A stretch of DNA of 64,000 nt from Planctomycetota bacterium. Lineage in GTDB: Bacteria; Planctomycetota; Planctomycetia; Pirellulales; UBA7805. This document shows positions 55,016 through 64,000 of the stretch, one piece after another; the first letter of the stretch is position 1, and each line of letters opens with the position of its first letter. The notes beneath the pieces are model-generated. The model searched no databases and had not been told where the DNA came from. It was given only the letters and a program-made list of their open reading frames with translations. The stretch spans positions 1-64,000 of the forward strand of contig QQVP01000121.1 in the NCBI GenBank assembly GCA_003389215.1. Reading direction: 5' to 3'. The translations under genes and the position numbers were made by a program.

Positions 55016-56488
55016 CTAGCCCAAGGCGAGCGTCACTGTCTTGTCCTCAAGATAGTTTTCCAACGCCTTCATGCCGAGTTCGCGGCCGATGCCGGACATC
55101 TTGAAACCGCCGAACGGCGCCGCGGCATCGAAGACGTCGTAGCAATTGACCCACACCGTGCCGGCGCGAATCTTGGCCGCCAGATGATGGGCCTTGCCGA
55201 TGTCGCGCGTCCAGACCGCCGCCGCCAGGCCGTACATCGTGTTGTTCGCGCGGGCCACAATCTCGTCGACGTCCTTGAACTTGAGCACACTCATCACCGG
55301 CCCGAAGATCTCGTCCTGGGCGATGGCCATGCCGTCGTCGACGTCGCCAAAGAGCGTCGGCTCGATGAAGTAGCCGCGATTGCCGACACGTTGGCCACCG
55401 GTGAGACATGCCGCCCCTTCGTTCTTGCCGAGCTCGATGTACTTCATCACCTTGTCGAACTGAGCCTTGTCGACCTGGGGCCCCTGCTCGGTTTCGGCGT
55501 CGAAGGGATCGCCCACCTTGCGGCTCTGGTTCATTTCGATGAGCCGCTCGACAAAGGAGTCGTACACCGATTCCTGGACGAACAGGCGACTGCCGGCACA
55601 GCAGCACTGGCCCTGATTCAAGTAGAGACCGAGATGGGCTCCCGCGGCCGCCGCGTCGAGATCGGCATCGGCAAACACAATGTTGGGACTCTTGCCGCCG
55701 AGTTCGAAGGTGAGCCGCTTCATCGTGTCGGCCGCTTCGCGTTGAATCGTCTGCGCCGTGGTGTGCTCGCCCGTAAAGGCAATCTTGTCGACGCCCAGGT
55801 GTTTGACCAAAGCCGAACCGGCAGTGGGACCGAAGCCCGGCACGACGTTGATCACGCCGTCGGGAAAGCCGACCTTCTGCGCGAGGGCCGCCAGACGCAG
55901 ACAGCTTAGCGGTGTCTGCTCGGCCGGCTTCATCACGATCGTGCAACCGGCAGCCAGCGCCGGCCCCCACTTCCACGCCACCATCAGCATGGGAAAGTTC
56001 CAAGGGATGATCTGTCCCGCAACCCCGACCGGCTCGCGCCGCGTGTAGGTGAAGTAGTTGCCGCGCACGGGGATCGTCTCGCCCTGAATCTTGTCGGCGG
56101 CCCCGGCGTAGTAGCGGAGGCAATCGACCACCAACGGCACATCAACCTTGCTCGACTCGCCGATCGGCTTGCCATTGTCGAGCGTTTCCAGCGCCGCCAG
56201 CTCTTCCGCCTCCGCTTCAATGCGATCGGCCAGCTGGTAGATCAGACGGCCGCGGTCGCGGGCGTCCATCTCGCCCCAGGGTCCGTTCTCGAGCGCTTCG
56301 CGGGCCGCCTTGGCCGCCAGGTCGATGTCGGCGGCTTCGCCTTCGGCGACCTGAGCAATGACCTCCTCCGTCGCCGGATTGATGGTCTCGAACGTCTTGC
56401 CGCTCACGGCGGGTTGCCATTGTCCGCCGATGAAGCACTCGGTGTGTTTGACGTGCTTCTCCGCCTTGCTTTCCAGTGCCGTGGCCAT
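55016..56488 (-). CDS. aldehyde dehydrogenase
   Basis: A 490-residue NAD(P)-dependent aldehyde dehydrogenase of the ALDH superfamily. Active-site elements: IPWNFP (161-166, Asn164), FELGGKSP (261-268, Glu262) and GQCCCAGSR (293-301, middle Cys296). The cofactor loop usually written FTGSTxxG is FTGEHTTAQ (238-246), a difference that may affect cofactor choice. ATG 56488 with an upstream GAGAAG is preferred to an earlier in-frame start. Cytoplasmic, first gene of a run with an FdhF-like oxidoreductase and the SBP56 protein, so formaldehyde or a longer aldehyde is a possible substrate. General aldehyde detoxification is the cautious call. Confidence 0.92.
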   Translation of the reverse strand: MATALESKAEKHVKHTECFIGGQWQPAVSGKTFETINPATEEVIAQVAEGEAADIDLAAKAAREALENGPWGEMDARDRGRLIYQLADRIEAEAEELAALETLDNGKPIGESSKVDVPLVVDCLRYYAGAADKIQGETIPVRGNYFTYTRREPVGVAGQIIPWNFPMLMVAWKWGPALAAGCTIVMKPAEQTPLSCLRLAALAQKVGFPDGVINVVPGFGPTAGSALVKHLGVDKIAFTGEHTTAQTIQREAADTMKRLTFELGGKSPNIVFADADLDAAAAGAHLGLYLNQGQCCCAGSRLFVQESVYDSFVERLIEMNQSRKVGDPFDAETEQGPQVDKAQFDKVMKYIELGKNEGAACLTGGQRVGNRGYFIEPTLFGDVDDGMAIAQDEIFGPVMSVLKFKDVDEIVARANNTMYGLAAAVWTRDIGKAHHLAAKIRAGTVWVNCYDVFDAAAPFGGFKMSGIGRELGMKALENYLEDKTVTLALG

Positions 56489-56564
56489 CGATCTTCTCCC
56501 GCCAAAATGCCCGGTTCCAACGACCTCGATTCCCGGCCCGCGCCAACCGCGCCCGGTTCGGTCG

Positions 56565-56570
56565 ATTGTA
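56565..56570 (-). promoter_or_regulatory. candidate -10 box for the aldehyde dehydrogenase run
   Basis: The complement of 56565-56570 is TACAAT, 77 nt upstream of ATG 56488. No convincing -35 box. Confidence 0.25.
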
Positions 56571-56631
56571 CCGCTCGCCGGCGGCTTGAACCACAACACG
56601 GCTCACCCGCAACGGGGGGACGCCTTCACAC

Positions 56632-56659
56632 TTTCCAGGCCCCGCATACGTGGTATAAT
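56632..56659 (+). promoter_or_regulatory. promoter candidate for the Fe-S assembly gene
   Basis: TTTCCA (56632-56637), a 16-nt spacer and a perfect TATAAT (56654-56659) with the extended -10 TGG. It is the strongest plus-strand promoter candidate in the window. Confidence 0.5.
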
Positions 56660-56802
56660 TAATGAGGAATTCGCGGTTGCGTCCGCAGGCGGTCGACGAT
56701 AGTCTGCGCATGCTCTCGTCCGTGGCCGGGGCGGCCATGCAAGCGAGGCCACGATTCGGCAAACCGTCCGTTGAGATCTGTTTAGCTTGGAGTAAAGAAC
56801 CG

Positions 56803-57135
56803 ATGGGGATTACCCTTACTGAACGTGCCGCGCAGGAAGTCAAACGAATCATCGACGAGCAGAAGCTCGAGGCCGAAACCGTCCTGCGTGTCGGCGTCAC
56901 GGGCGGCGGTTGCAGCGGTTTCAGCTACTCGCTCGGCTTCGACAAGGCCTTCGACGAAAAGGCCGACTCGAAGAGCGAGCAGCACGGAGTGACCGTGGTT
57001 GTCGACAAGAAGAGTGCCCTCTATCTCGATGGCACGTCGGTCGACTTCTACGATGGACTGGAGAAGCGTGGCTTCACCTTCGAGAATCCGAACGCCGTCA
57101 AGTCGTGCGGCTGCGGCAGCTCGTTCCAGGCCTAA
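56803..57135 (+). CDS. iron-sulfur cluster assembly A-type carrier (IscA/ErpA/SufA family)
   Basis: A 110-residue cytoplasmic protein of the HesB/IscA family. The three cluster-binding Cys are in GGCSGFSY (Cys37) and SCGCGSSF (Cys102 and Cys104). Length and motif spacing are normal for the family; it carries and delivers Fe-S clusters to apo-enzymes. ATG 56803 has GGAG at 56789-56792. It is monocistronic by appearance: an extended promoter upstream and a strong intrinsic terminator (57170-57203) before aroA. I do not choose among iscA, sufA and erpA on this evidence. Confidence 0.95.
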   Translation: MGITLTERAAQEVKRIIDEQKLEAETVLRVGVTGGGCSGFSYSLGFDKAFDEKADSKSEQHGVTVVVDKKSALYLDGTSVDFYDGLEKRGFTFENPNAVKSCGCGSSFQA

Positions 57136-57169
57136 GACGCCGCGCTGCCAACCTACTCGAACGATACCC

Positions 57170-57203
57170 ACGGGCGTCGCACTTTGCGATCGCCCGTTTT
57201 TTT
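57170..57203 (+). terminator. strong intrinsic terminator after the Fe-S gene
   Basis: ACGGGCG (57170-57176) pairs with CGCCCGT (57191-57197); an inner TCGC pairs with GCGA around the loop ACTTT, with one bulged T. Seven T follow (57197-57203). It ends 56 nt before the aroA start and separates the two genes. Confidence 0.85.
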
Positions 57204-57259
57204 GTAGATTTGATTGTATCTTCGCCTGCTCCGTCCACCGAGCGACCTGAGGCCGCCGT

Positions 57260-58552
57260 GTGAAGTCCGCGCTTGCAATCGAGCCCGTCACCACGCCGAT
57301 CCGAGGTACGATCCAACCTCCCGGGTCGAAGAGCATCACCAATCGGGCCCTGGTTTGCGCGGCATTGGCCGACGGATCGTCGCGGCTCGCCGGGGCACTC
57401 GCGAGCGAAGACACGGAGGTGATGATCGCCGCGCTCCGCGCGCTGGGGATCGATATTCAGGTCGATCCGGAAGCCCGCGCCGTCGAAGTGCAGGGATGTG
57501 CCGGAATGATCCCGGCGACGAGTGCCGATTTGTACGTCGCCAACAGCGGCACGACCATTCGCTTCTTGACCGCCCTGGTCGCGCTCGGACACGGCACATT
57601 CCGTTTGGACGGAAAGCCCCGTATGCGCGAGCGGCCGATCGGCGATTTGATCGACGGCCTGGCGCAGTTGGGCGCCGGGGCCCACTACGAGGACCATGAG
57701 CATTGCCCGCCTGTCGTCATCGAGGCGGACGGCCTGCGGGGCGGTAACGTCCGCATGCGGGGTGATGTTTCCAGCCAGTATCTCAGCGGGCTGCTGATGG
57801 CCCTGCCCTATGCCGCGACCGACGCCCGCCTGGAAATCGAGGGGCCGCTCGTCTCGCGACCGTACGTCGCGATGACGATGGCGGTGATGCGGCAGTTCGG
57901 AGCCGAGGTCGAAGAGGAGCGTGCCGGCACGTTTCGCGTCTCCGCGGCGGCCCGGTATCGCGGGCAGCCGTTCGCCATTGAGCCCGACGCTTCGGCGGCC
58001 AGCTACTTTTGGGCGGCGGCCGCGATCACGCAGGGCACCGTCACCGTGACAGGCCTAAGTCGCGAAAGCCTGCAGGGCGACGTGCGGTTCTGCGAGTGCC
58101 TGTCCCGGATGGGCTGCCTGGTCGACTATGGATCGGATCAGATCACCGTAACCGGCGGGCCACTGCGGGGAATTGCGACCGACATGTCCGAAATCAGCGA
58201 CACCGTGCAAACCCTCGCGGCCGTCGCCCTCTTCGCCAAGGGTCCCACCACGATTACGGGTGTCGGGCACATTCGACACAAGGAAACCGATCGCATCGGC
58301 GACCTGGCCAACGAACTCCGCCGCTTGGGCGCCACCGTCGAAGAACTGGCCGATGGCCTGCGGATCGTGCCCGGCGAACTGCGGCCGGCGCGGATCCAGA
58401 CCTATGACGACCATCGGATGGCCATGAGCCTGGCCGTGGTGGGGCTCCAATCGCCGGGAATCTCGATCGAGGATCCCGACTGTACCGCCAAGACGTACCC
58501 CGACTTCTTCGCGGATCTCGACCGATTGTGCGGGCGCGGATCGACAGACTAG
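57260..58552 (+). CDS. aroA: 3-phosphoshikimate 1-carboxyvinyltransferase (EPSP synthase)
   Basis: A 430-residue cytoplasmic enzyme joining shikimate-3-phosphate and phosphoenolpyruvate in chorismate synthesis. Signature elements: PPGSKSITNRAL (20-31), NSGTTIRFL (95-103), GKPRMRERPI (118-127), SSQYLSGLLMALP, HKETDR, YDDHRMAM and KTYPDFF. The length is normal. GTG at 57260 is the start, followed at once by conserved sequence. The product chorismate feeds MqnA encoded at 61254. The TAG stop (58550-58552) lies within the left arm of an inverted-repeat element (58549-58699). Confidence 0.96.
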   Translation: MKSALAIEPVTTPIRGTIQPPGSKSITNRALVCAALADGSSRLAGALASEDTEVMIAALRALGIDIQVDPEARAVEVQGCAGMIPATSADLYVANSGTTIRFLTALVALGHGTFRLDGKPRMRERPIGDLIDGLAQLGAGAHYEDHEHCPPVVIEADGLRGGNVRMRGDVSSQYLSGLLMALPYAATDARLEIEGPLVSRPYVAMTMAVMRQFGAEVEEERAGTFRVSAAARYRGQPFAIEPDASAASYFWAAAAITQGTVTVTGLSRESLQGDVRFCECLSRMGCLVDYGSDQITVTGGPLRGIATDMSEISDTVQTLAAVALFAKGPTTITGVGHIRHKETDRIGDLANELRRLGATVEELADGLRIVPGELRPARIQTYDDHRMAMSLAVVGLQSPGISIEDPDCTAKTYPDFFADLDRLCGRGSTD

Positions 58553-58699
58553 GCTTTGTTTCAATACGCGTTTCCGAACGTCCGTCGCGAGGGGCGAAGC
58601 TCCGCTCGGCTGAGCTCGCGACCGAAGCCTGCTGAGCAGAACCATTCGTCGCTCTCGGCTCGCCGGGAGGCTCGCCCTCCCTTTTGAAGCAAAGCCTAG
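58549..58699. repeat. 151-bp element with 16-bp terminal inverted repeats and CTAG ends
   Basis: Left arm CTAGGCTTTGTTTCAA (58549-58564) is the inverse of TTGAAGCAAAGCCTAG (58684-58699), with one mismatch in 16. Both ends are CTAG. The interior is GC-rich and has no gene. Size and ends suggest a miniature non-autonomous mobile element. The left CTAG supplies the TAG stop of aroA. A second, different element of similar design lies at 60029-60194. Confidence 0.6.
58665..58685 (+). terminator. intrinsic-terminator-like hairpin after aroA
   Basis: GGGAGG (58665-58670), loop CTCGC, CCTCCC (58676-58681), then TTTT (58682-58685). It lies inside the right part of the inverted-repeat element and could end aroA transcription. 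Confidence 0.45.
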
Positions 58700-58744
58700 C
58701 CGGCACCGGCGTGCCAGAATCTCAAGGCCGTTGCCCGCGGGCAA

Positions 58745-58978
58745 TCAGCGCGGTCGCGAGCGGGCCTGTTGCTCGACGGTGGAGAGAAGCTCGTCGGCTC
58801 GCTTGAGGATCGCCAGGCCCGATTTGTCCGGGGGATAGGCGGCACTGGCCGGATCGCACGCCTCGAAGTTGGCGTTGCAGTGCTGACAGACGACCTGACG
58901 GCCCAAATAGGCAATCCGAATGCGCAGATTCCTACCGCACGTGGGGCACTCTTGAAGAAAGTACGTCGATTGCGACAT
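58745..58978 (-). CDS. small zinc-ribbon protein
   Basis: A 77-residue protein with two CxxC pairs (CPTC at 11-14, CQHC at 31-34) forming a zinc ribbon of the kind common in planctomycete small proteins, followed by a mixed helical tail (LAILKRADELLSTVEQQARS). ATG 58978 is favoured by GGGAGGG 9 nt before it. Cytoplasmic; it may bind DNA, RNA or protein. It converges with aroA across the inverted-repeat element. No assigned function. Confidence 0.82.
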   Translation of the reverse strand: MSQSTYFLQECPTCGRNLRIRIAYLGRQVVCQHCNANFEACDPASAAYPPDKSGLAILKRADELLSTVEQQARSRPR

Positions 58979-59332
58979 GACAGATTCCCTCCCCAAATCG
59001 GACGACCTAGAACCGGTCGACGTTGCACCATGCAAGACCTTCGGATTCTAACCGACCCGGGCCGCCAAAATCAATCAGAAGGGCCCGATTTTCGTCGACC
59101 CCGGCCGCCCAATTGCTTTTGAGAAAAGCACTTACGAGGAATACGAGGAGATGTGAATCGGGCCATTCGGGGGCTCGAAATCGGCCCAGCGAACCGGAAT
59201 CTATATTTGAACTGGGGCCATGTCGCCCGTCACGCCCGATACTCAGTAGAGATGCTCCGGTCCCGAAGGGCCCCGCCCGGGGCCGCCCGCAGGGGTGCGA
59301 CCGCGAGGGTCTGCTCAACGAAGGAAATGAAG
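58979..59332. other. 354-nt divergent region, zinc-ribbon / secreted protein
   Basis: No convincing gene. It contains the hairpin GCTTTT-GAG-AAAAGC (59115-59129), a direct repeat TACGAGGA at 59133-59140 and 59142-59149, and a -10-like TATATT at 59212-59217. A GTG at 59153, in frame with the next gene, would give a 60-residue N-terminal extension without signal-peptide character. Confidence 0.4.
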
Positions 59333-60034
59333 ATGTTCCTGCTCCGGAAATCACCGCGATCGACCGGTTCGCTCGCCGCCCGTCTGGCCTTGTGGTTGAT
59401 GGCCTGCCTGGCAACGGCGGTCGCCCACGCCGACGAGGCCGCTAGGTCCAACCCGAGCGAAGAGCAAGAGCTGCCCGCCTTCGCCCTGGTGCGCGAGATC
59501 GTGCTGCACCACTTTGCGGCGATGCCGGACTACCGCTCGGGCGACATCATCAGCCGCAGCGAGGTCCGACCGCTGCTGGAGACCATTCGCCTGGCCGGGT
59601 GGAACGTCCGCGCCTCTCGGAACATCCTTCGTTCGGTCTTGCCCGACACCGACTATCTCGTTCGTCAACTGCGGAGCGACGACGGGCGGAAGTTCATGCA
59701 GCGTGTGGCCAGCTATCCCATGGCCTACGACCGGCTGCACCGACTCAGCGGCTTGGCACGGGGCCGACAACTGGTGCACGATCTGGTGCACGACGTAGGC
59801 GGCGATGAACTGATTCGCTATCTGACGACCAGCGAAGGTGGCAAGAATCTGGCCAAGCAGCTTTCCCGCGTTCCTCGCGGAGCGGATTTTGACGCGCGCA
59901 CGGGGCGAATCTATTCTCGAGACGACCTGCTCAAACGGCTCGAACGAGAGTATCAACTGGCCGTCGCGGCCCAGAACGAGACAGGCCAGAACGAGACGAG
60001 CACCTCCGGCAATGCGGAGCGCGGCCAGCGCTAG
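59333..60034 (+). CDS. secreted protein of unknown function
   Basis: A 233-residue protein that I do not recognise. It has a signal peptide (about 12-32, ending AHA) and then an all-helical hydrophilic domain: FALVREIVLHHFAAMPDYRSG, then a helical LRLxRxLxR-type pattern, LARGRQLVHDLVHDVGG and SRVPRGADFDARTGRIYS. The C-terminus is low-complexity (NETGQNET). Start ATG 59333 has AAGGA 7 nt upstream (59321-59325) and begins directly at the signal peptide. The TAG stop lies in the left arm of the inverted-repeat element 60029-60194. Periplasmic location is predicted; role unknown. Confidence 0.68.
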   Translation: MFLLRKSPRSTGSLAARLALWLMACLATAVAHADEAARSNPSEEQELPAFALVREIVLHHFAAMPDYRSGDIISRSEVRPLLETIRLAGWNVRASRNILRSVLPDTDYLVRQLRSDDGRKFMQRVASYPMAYDRLHRLSGLARGRQLVHDLVHDVGGDELIRYLTTSEGGKNLAKQLSRVPRGADFDARTGRIYSRDDLLKRLEREYQLAVAAQNETGQNETSTSGNAERGQR

Positions 60035-60194
60035 AGCGCGTCTCGTTTATCTCTAGCGACTTGGCTAGCTACGGCTGTGCTTGGCGACGTCGACCTGCAT
60101 CGACGAATCGACCAATTCGTCTGCTTCGGTCTGGTGGCCAAACTTGCCTCGCCGGCGCCAACGACGCGCCACCTATCCTAAACACGCTCTAGCG
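60029..60194. repeat. 166-bp element with inverted-repeat ends between convergent genes
   Basis: CGCTAGAGCGCGTCT (60029-60043) is the inverse, with two mismatches, of AAACACGCTCTAGCG (60180-60194). The two arms contain the TAG stop of the secreted-protein gene (plus strand) and the TAG stop of the cyclophilin gene (minus strand). The interior holds further CTAG copies and no gene. Confidence 0.55.
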
Positions 60195-60863
60195 AATTCG
60201 CTTCATCTTCTCAATCACCACGGCCTTGACCGGTACGTGCTCAAGATCGCCGCGCGCGGCCACGTCGGCCGCGGCGATTTGCTCGACGACGTCCATCCCT
60301 TCGACCACAGAGCCAAACACGCAGTAGCCGAACTCGGCGGCGCTGTCCGCACTTTGGTGATCGAGATGCGGATTGTCGACGAGATTCAGAAAGAAGGGCC
60401 CGGTCGAACTGTCGATGACGTTCGGATCGCGAGTCATGGCGATCGTGCCCTTGACGTTCGCCAGGCCGTTATCGGCCTCGTTGCGAATGGTGTTGGTCAC
60501 GGCACGTCGTGTCAGCCTGGCGTCGTATTCGCCGGCCACCGCCACGTAATCGCGCTGCACTTGATGAAAGACCGTTCCGTCGTAGTCGCCATGCGTTGCC
60601 GACCAGAGGAAATTGTTCACGGTGACCGGCGCCTTGAGGGCATCGAGCTTGACGGTGATTACCCCGTAATTGGTCGTGATCGCGACGACGGGATAGTCGT
60701 TGACGAATTCCACCGCCTGGCGCTGGGCGGCAGGAGCGGTGGAGCCCGAAGTGCCCTTGCCGATGGCCGCACTGGGCAGCGGCTCGCTCTCCGCGCTGCA
60801 CCCCGCGAGCAAGATCGCCAGGATCAGCCAAGTCGTCGATCGTCGCAGGAAATTCAGCCTCAT
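60189..60863 (-). CDS. cyclophilin-type peptidyl-prolyl isomerase-like lipoprotein
   Basis: A 224-residue lipoprotein (signal about 8-20, lipobox LLAGC, Cys22) with a cyclophilin domain: YGVITVKLDALKAPVTVNNF, YDGTVFHQV, KGTIAMTRDP, GPFFLNLVDNPHLD and FGYCVFGSVVEGMDVV. The usual FHR, whose Arg is central to catalysis, is FHQ, and the following QGG is altered, so activity may be weak. Periplasmic folding or chaperone role by family. ATG 60863 has GGAGG 8 nt upstream and starts at the signal peptide. Its stop lies in the right arm of the inverted-repeat element. Confidence 0.85.
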   Translation of the reverse strand: MRLNFLRRSTTWLILAILLAGCSAESEPLPSAAIGKGTSGSTAPAAQRQAVEFVNDYPVVAITTNYGVITVKLDALKAPVTVNNFLWSATHGDYDGTVFHQVQRDYVAVAGEYDARLTRRAVTNTIRNEADNGLANVKGTIAMTRDPNVIDSSTGPFFLNLVDNPHLDHQSADSAAEFGYCVFGSVVEGMDVVEQIAAADVAARGDLEHVPVKAVVIEKMKRIR

Positions 60864-61253
60864 GGCAAGTGCCTCCATGCGGGAATAGGGGTTCGGGCCG
60901 CCGTGCGGGCCTCCACCGGGGCCACGAGGTTCGCGGTGAACCCTTCGTCTTCGGTGGACGCGCCGTCGCCCCCGGTCCGCAATGATCGGTCGAAGTGGCA
61001 ATCGACGCAAGACGAAACTTCGCGGGATCGTCCCCGCGTGCGTGCGGCAGCGGGTGGACGTATCGATCGGCTTCTTTACTCCGCCGCGGCACGCTCAGCG
61101 GTTAGTCCCCTCCGCCGACTGCGGTTGTCGCTAGGGAGGCGGGTAGGTCAACCGATTCCCTCTTTCGACCCTGGGGCGTTGGCTCTACAATTCGCCTAAA
61201 TTTCAAGTTATGTCGATCAAGCGGCCGCCACCGGGGCGGTCAAACCCGTTGAG
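60864..61253. other. 390-nt divergent region, cyclophilin / mqnA
   Basis: No gene seen on either strand. It holds a small hairpin near 61021-61038 and the -10 candidate TACAAT at 61186-61191. I see no riboswitch or repeat. Confidence 0.4.
61186..61191 (+). promoter_or_regulatory. candidate -10 box for mqnA-mqnC
   Basis: TACAAT at 61186-61191 is 62 nt before ATG 61254. The -35 region (TTTCGA at 61163-61168, 17-nt spacing) is a poor match. Confidence 0.3.
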
Positions 61254-62049
61254 ATGGCAGCTCCTGAGCGGAAAACGCCGAAACTGCGGATCGGTGCCGT
61301 CAGTTATCTGAACACCAAACCGTTAATCCACGGTTTCCAGGAGTTCTTGCCCGAGGCCGAGCTGACGCTGGCCCTGCCAAGTCGCCTGGCCGACGGGCTG
61401 GCCAGCGGCACGCTCGACGTCGCCTTGATCCCCTCGATCGAGGCCTTTCAGGACCCCACCTATCGCATCGTCTCCGACGCCTGCATCGGGTGTCGCGGGC
61501 CGGTCTTGAGCGTGAAGCTCTTCAGCCGCGTGCCGGTCGATCGCATTCAAACTCTCGCCCTCGACGAGGGCTCGCGAACCAGCGCCGCTCTGGTGCAGAT
61601 CCTGCTGCAGGAGAAGTACGGAGTTCGGCCTCAGCTCGAAGGCTTGCCAATCGGGGCCGATCTCGACGACGCGGCGGCCGACGCAGTGCTTCTGATTGGC
61701 GATCGAGCGATTCACTCGCCCCGCGGACCGTTTCGCGAAGTCTGGGACCTGGGCGATCGCTGGACCGAGTGGTCGTCGCTGCCGTTTGTCTTCGCCATGT
61801 GGACGGCGCGACCCGGCTTCCAGGACGAGTCGATCGATCAGGCCCTGGGAATGATGCGGGACGCCGGCCTGGCCAATCTAACGGCCATTGCCGAGCGGGA
61901 GGCGGCCCCACTTGGTCTCACCATCCCCCAGTGTTACGACTATCTGAAACACAACTTGCACTTCTTCCTCGGCGAGGCCGAGCGGCAAGGGCTCGAGCTC
62001 TTCTACCGCCACGCCTGTCGGCTGGGGATGGCCCCCGCGGGAGTCGACC

Positions 62050-63156
<1,107 letters not shown>

Positions 63157-63163
63157 GCTGTGG

Positions 63164-63169
63164 TATAGT
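63164..63169 (+). promoter_or_regulatory. candidate extended -10 box upstream of the ABC transporter gene
   Basis: TATAGT at 63164-63169 preceded by TGG, immediately after mqnC. It would give a leader of nearly 190 nt that includes the hairpin at 63176-63201. Confidence 0.3.
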
Positions 63170-63175
63170 ATTTAA

Positions 63176-63201
63176 GGCCAGCAGCGGGGGCGCCGCTGGC
63201 C
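63176..63201. terminator. strong GC hairpin between mqnC and the ABC transporter gene
   Basis: GGCCAGC (63176-63182) pairs with GCTGGCC (63195-63201); GCG and CGC can pair inside after one mismatch. No T-run follows, so either a factor-assisted terminator or a leader structure of the next gene. Confidence 0.4.
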
Positions 63202-63362
63202 TGGCTTCGGGGGAAGAAAGCGTCGGTCCTTCTCGGCACGCCCGGTTCGGCCTTCCCTTTGTCCGTGGCCCAACATCGGTTTCGGCGGAATCAACGGCGG
63301 GACTCGTTCCCGACGGATTCCCCACGCCCTCCCGGCGGCGAGACGAGCACGGACCTTTGGCG

Positions 63363-64000
63363 ATGATTCACGTCCGCGACCTCACGAAGTACTACACCGA
63401 CTTGGAGCGCGGTCGTATCGTCGCGCTCGACGGCGTCAGCTTCCACGCCATGGAAGGTCAGATCTTCGGGTTGCTCGGTCCCAACGGCGCCGGCAAGACG
63501 ACCGCCTTGCGAATTCTCAGCACGGTGCTGCAACCAACTTCCGGCACCGCCACCGTCAACGGTTACGACGTCGTCACCCAGGCGGAACAGGTCCGCCATC
63601 AGATCGGCTTTGTCTCGGCGAACACCGCCGTCTACGACCGCATGACCGCCTGGGAGATGGTCGAGTACTTCGGCCGCCTGTTCGGAATCGGTGACGAAGA
63701 ACTGCGCGCGCGGATGGAGAGCATCTTCGACCGCTTTCAGATGAACGAGTTTCGCGATCGCCTGGGCGCCAAGATGTCGACCGGCATGAAGCAAAAGGTC
63801 TCGATCGCCCGCGCGATTGTCCACGATCCGCCGGTGGTGATTCTCGATGAAGCGACCGTCGGGCTGGACGTCCTGGTCGCACGCACGATGATCGACGCCG
63901 TCGCGGAGTTGCGCGACCACGGCAAGTCGATCATCTACTCCACGCACATCATGCGCGAGGCGGAGAAGCTCTGCGATCGTGTGGCGATCATCCATCACGG
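63363..64000 (+). CDS. ABC transporter ATP-binding protein, NatA-like (partial)
   Basis: The first 212 residues of an ATPase subunit; the gene runs off the right edge. Walker [10 protein letters not shown] (39-47), signature MSTGMKQK (138-145, the STGMKQ form typical of NatA-like exporters instead of LSGGQ), Walker [13 protein letters not shown] (158-169) and the H-loop STHIM are present. The Walker B is followed by AT where many relatives have PT. It would drive export of Na+ or another substrate with a membrane partner that should be encoded next. ATG 63363 fits the family start. The 206 nt before it hold the hairpin and the -10 candidate. Confidence 0.92.
   Translation, partial: MIHVRDLTKYYTDLERGRIVALDGVSFHAMEGQIFGLLGPNGAGKTTALRILSTVLQPTSGTATVNGYDVVTQAEQVRHQIGFVSANTAVYDRMTAWEMVEYFGRLFGIGDEELRARMESIFDRFQMNEFRDRLGAKMSTGMKQKVSIARAIVHDPPVVILDEATVGLDVLVARTMIDAVAELRDHGKSIIYSTHIMREAEKLCDRVAIIHH

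Larger units (their letters stand above)
56489..56802. other. 314-nt divergent region, aldehyde dehydrogenase / Fe-S protein
   Basis: No gene seen. It holds a minus-strand -10 candidate (56565-56570), a plus-strand promoter candidate (56632-56659) and a leader of about 135 nt before ATG 56803, in which I recognise no riboswitch structure. Confidence 0.45.

Noticed and set aside
59153-59332. Upstream GTG 59153 as start of the secreted-protein gene.
   Set aside because: The Shine-Dalgarno-like GAGGAG is only 2 nt from it, the added 60 residues are Arg-rich with no signal peptide, and ATG 59333 has a well spaced AAGGA followed directly by a signal peptide.

Overview
The window reads as a piece of a GC-rich planctomycete chromosome, most like the Pirellulales. 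The lineage is inferred from gene content: two DUF1549/DUF1553 plus DUF1501 gene pairs, a PVC-type heme-binding dehydrogenase, many TPR proteins, Tat-signal lipoproteins and the futalosine menaquinone route. I see no rRNA, tRNA, CRISPR array or transposase. I annotate 43 protein genes (two cut by the window edges), candidate promoters, terminators, short direct repeats and two inverted-repeat elements.

Region 1 (1-28.8 kb) is a dense cluster of envelope genes. It holds two NAD-dependent sugar epimerases, a UbiA-type polyprenyl-phosphate transferase resembling decaprenyl-phosphate phosphoribosyltransferase, two multi-spanning GT-C-like membrane proteins, four SGNH-hydrolase proteins, one sulfatase-fold protein with Thr in place of the formylglycine Cys, a sulfotransferase, two tandem phosphodiesterase/alkaline-phosphatase-superfamily proteins and an octaheme c-type cytochrome. 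Four proteins with unrelated catalytic heads end in the same roughly 100-residue TPR cap with a PYR-like tail, and the partial gene at the left edge ends the same way. My best reading is a surface-glycan or lipid-linked glycan system in which different extracytoplasmic enzymes share one TPR module. That is an inference. A formyltransferase-like gene overlapping a polysaccharide deacetylase (29.1-30.7 kb) fits the same theme.

Region 2 (30.7-50.2 kb) looks catabolic and largely exported. It has the two DUF1501/DUF1549 pairs, a family 2 glycoside hydrolase, a dimethylformamidase-like lipoprotein, a ThuA-like protein, the PVC-type heme dehydrogenase, a HEAT-repeat protein and a true formylglycine-type sulfatase.

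Region 3 (50.2-56.5 kb, minus strand) is a compact run: aldehyde dehydrogenase, FdhF/YdeP-type molybdopterin oxidoreductase, an exported SBP56 selenium-binding protein (methanethiol oxidase family) and a crotonase-fold protein lacking both catalytic Glu. The order suggests methanethiol to formaldehyde to formate to CO2, a testable hypothesis.

Region 4 (56.8-64 kb) is mostly housekeeping: an IscA/ErpA-type Fe-S protein followed by a strong intrinsic terminator, aroA, a zinc-ribbon protein, a secreted protein of unknown function, a cyclophilin-like lipoprotein, mqnA and mqnC (overlapping), and the start of an ABC exporter ATPase. Two non-coding elements bounded by inverted repeats with CTAG ends sit exactly on stop codons here.
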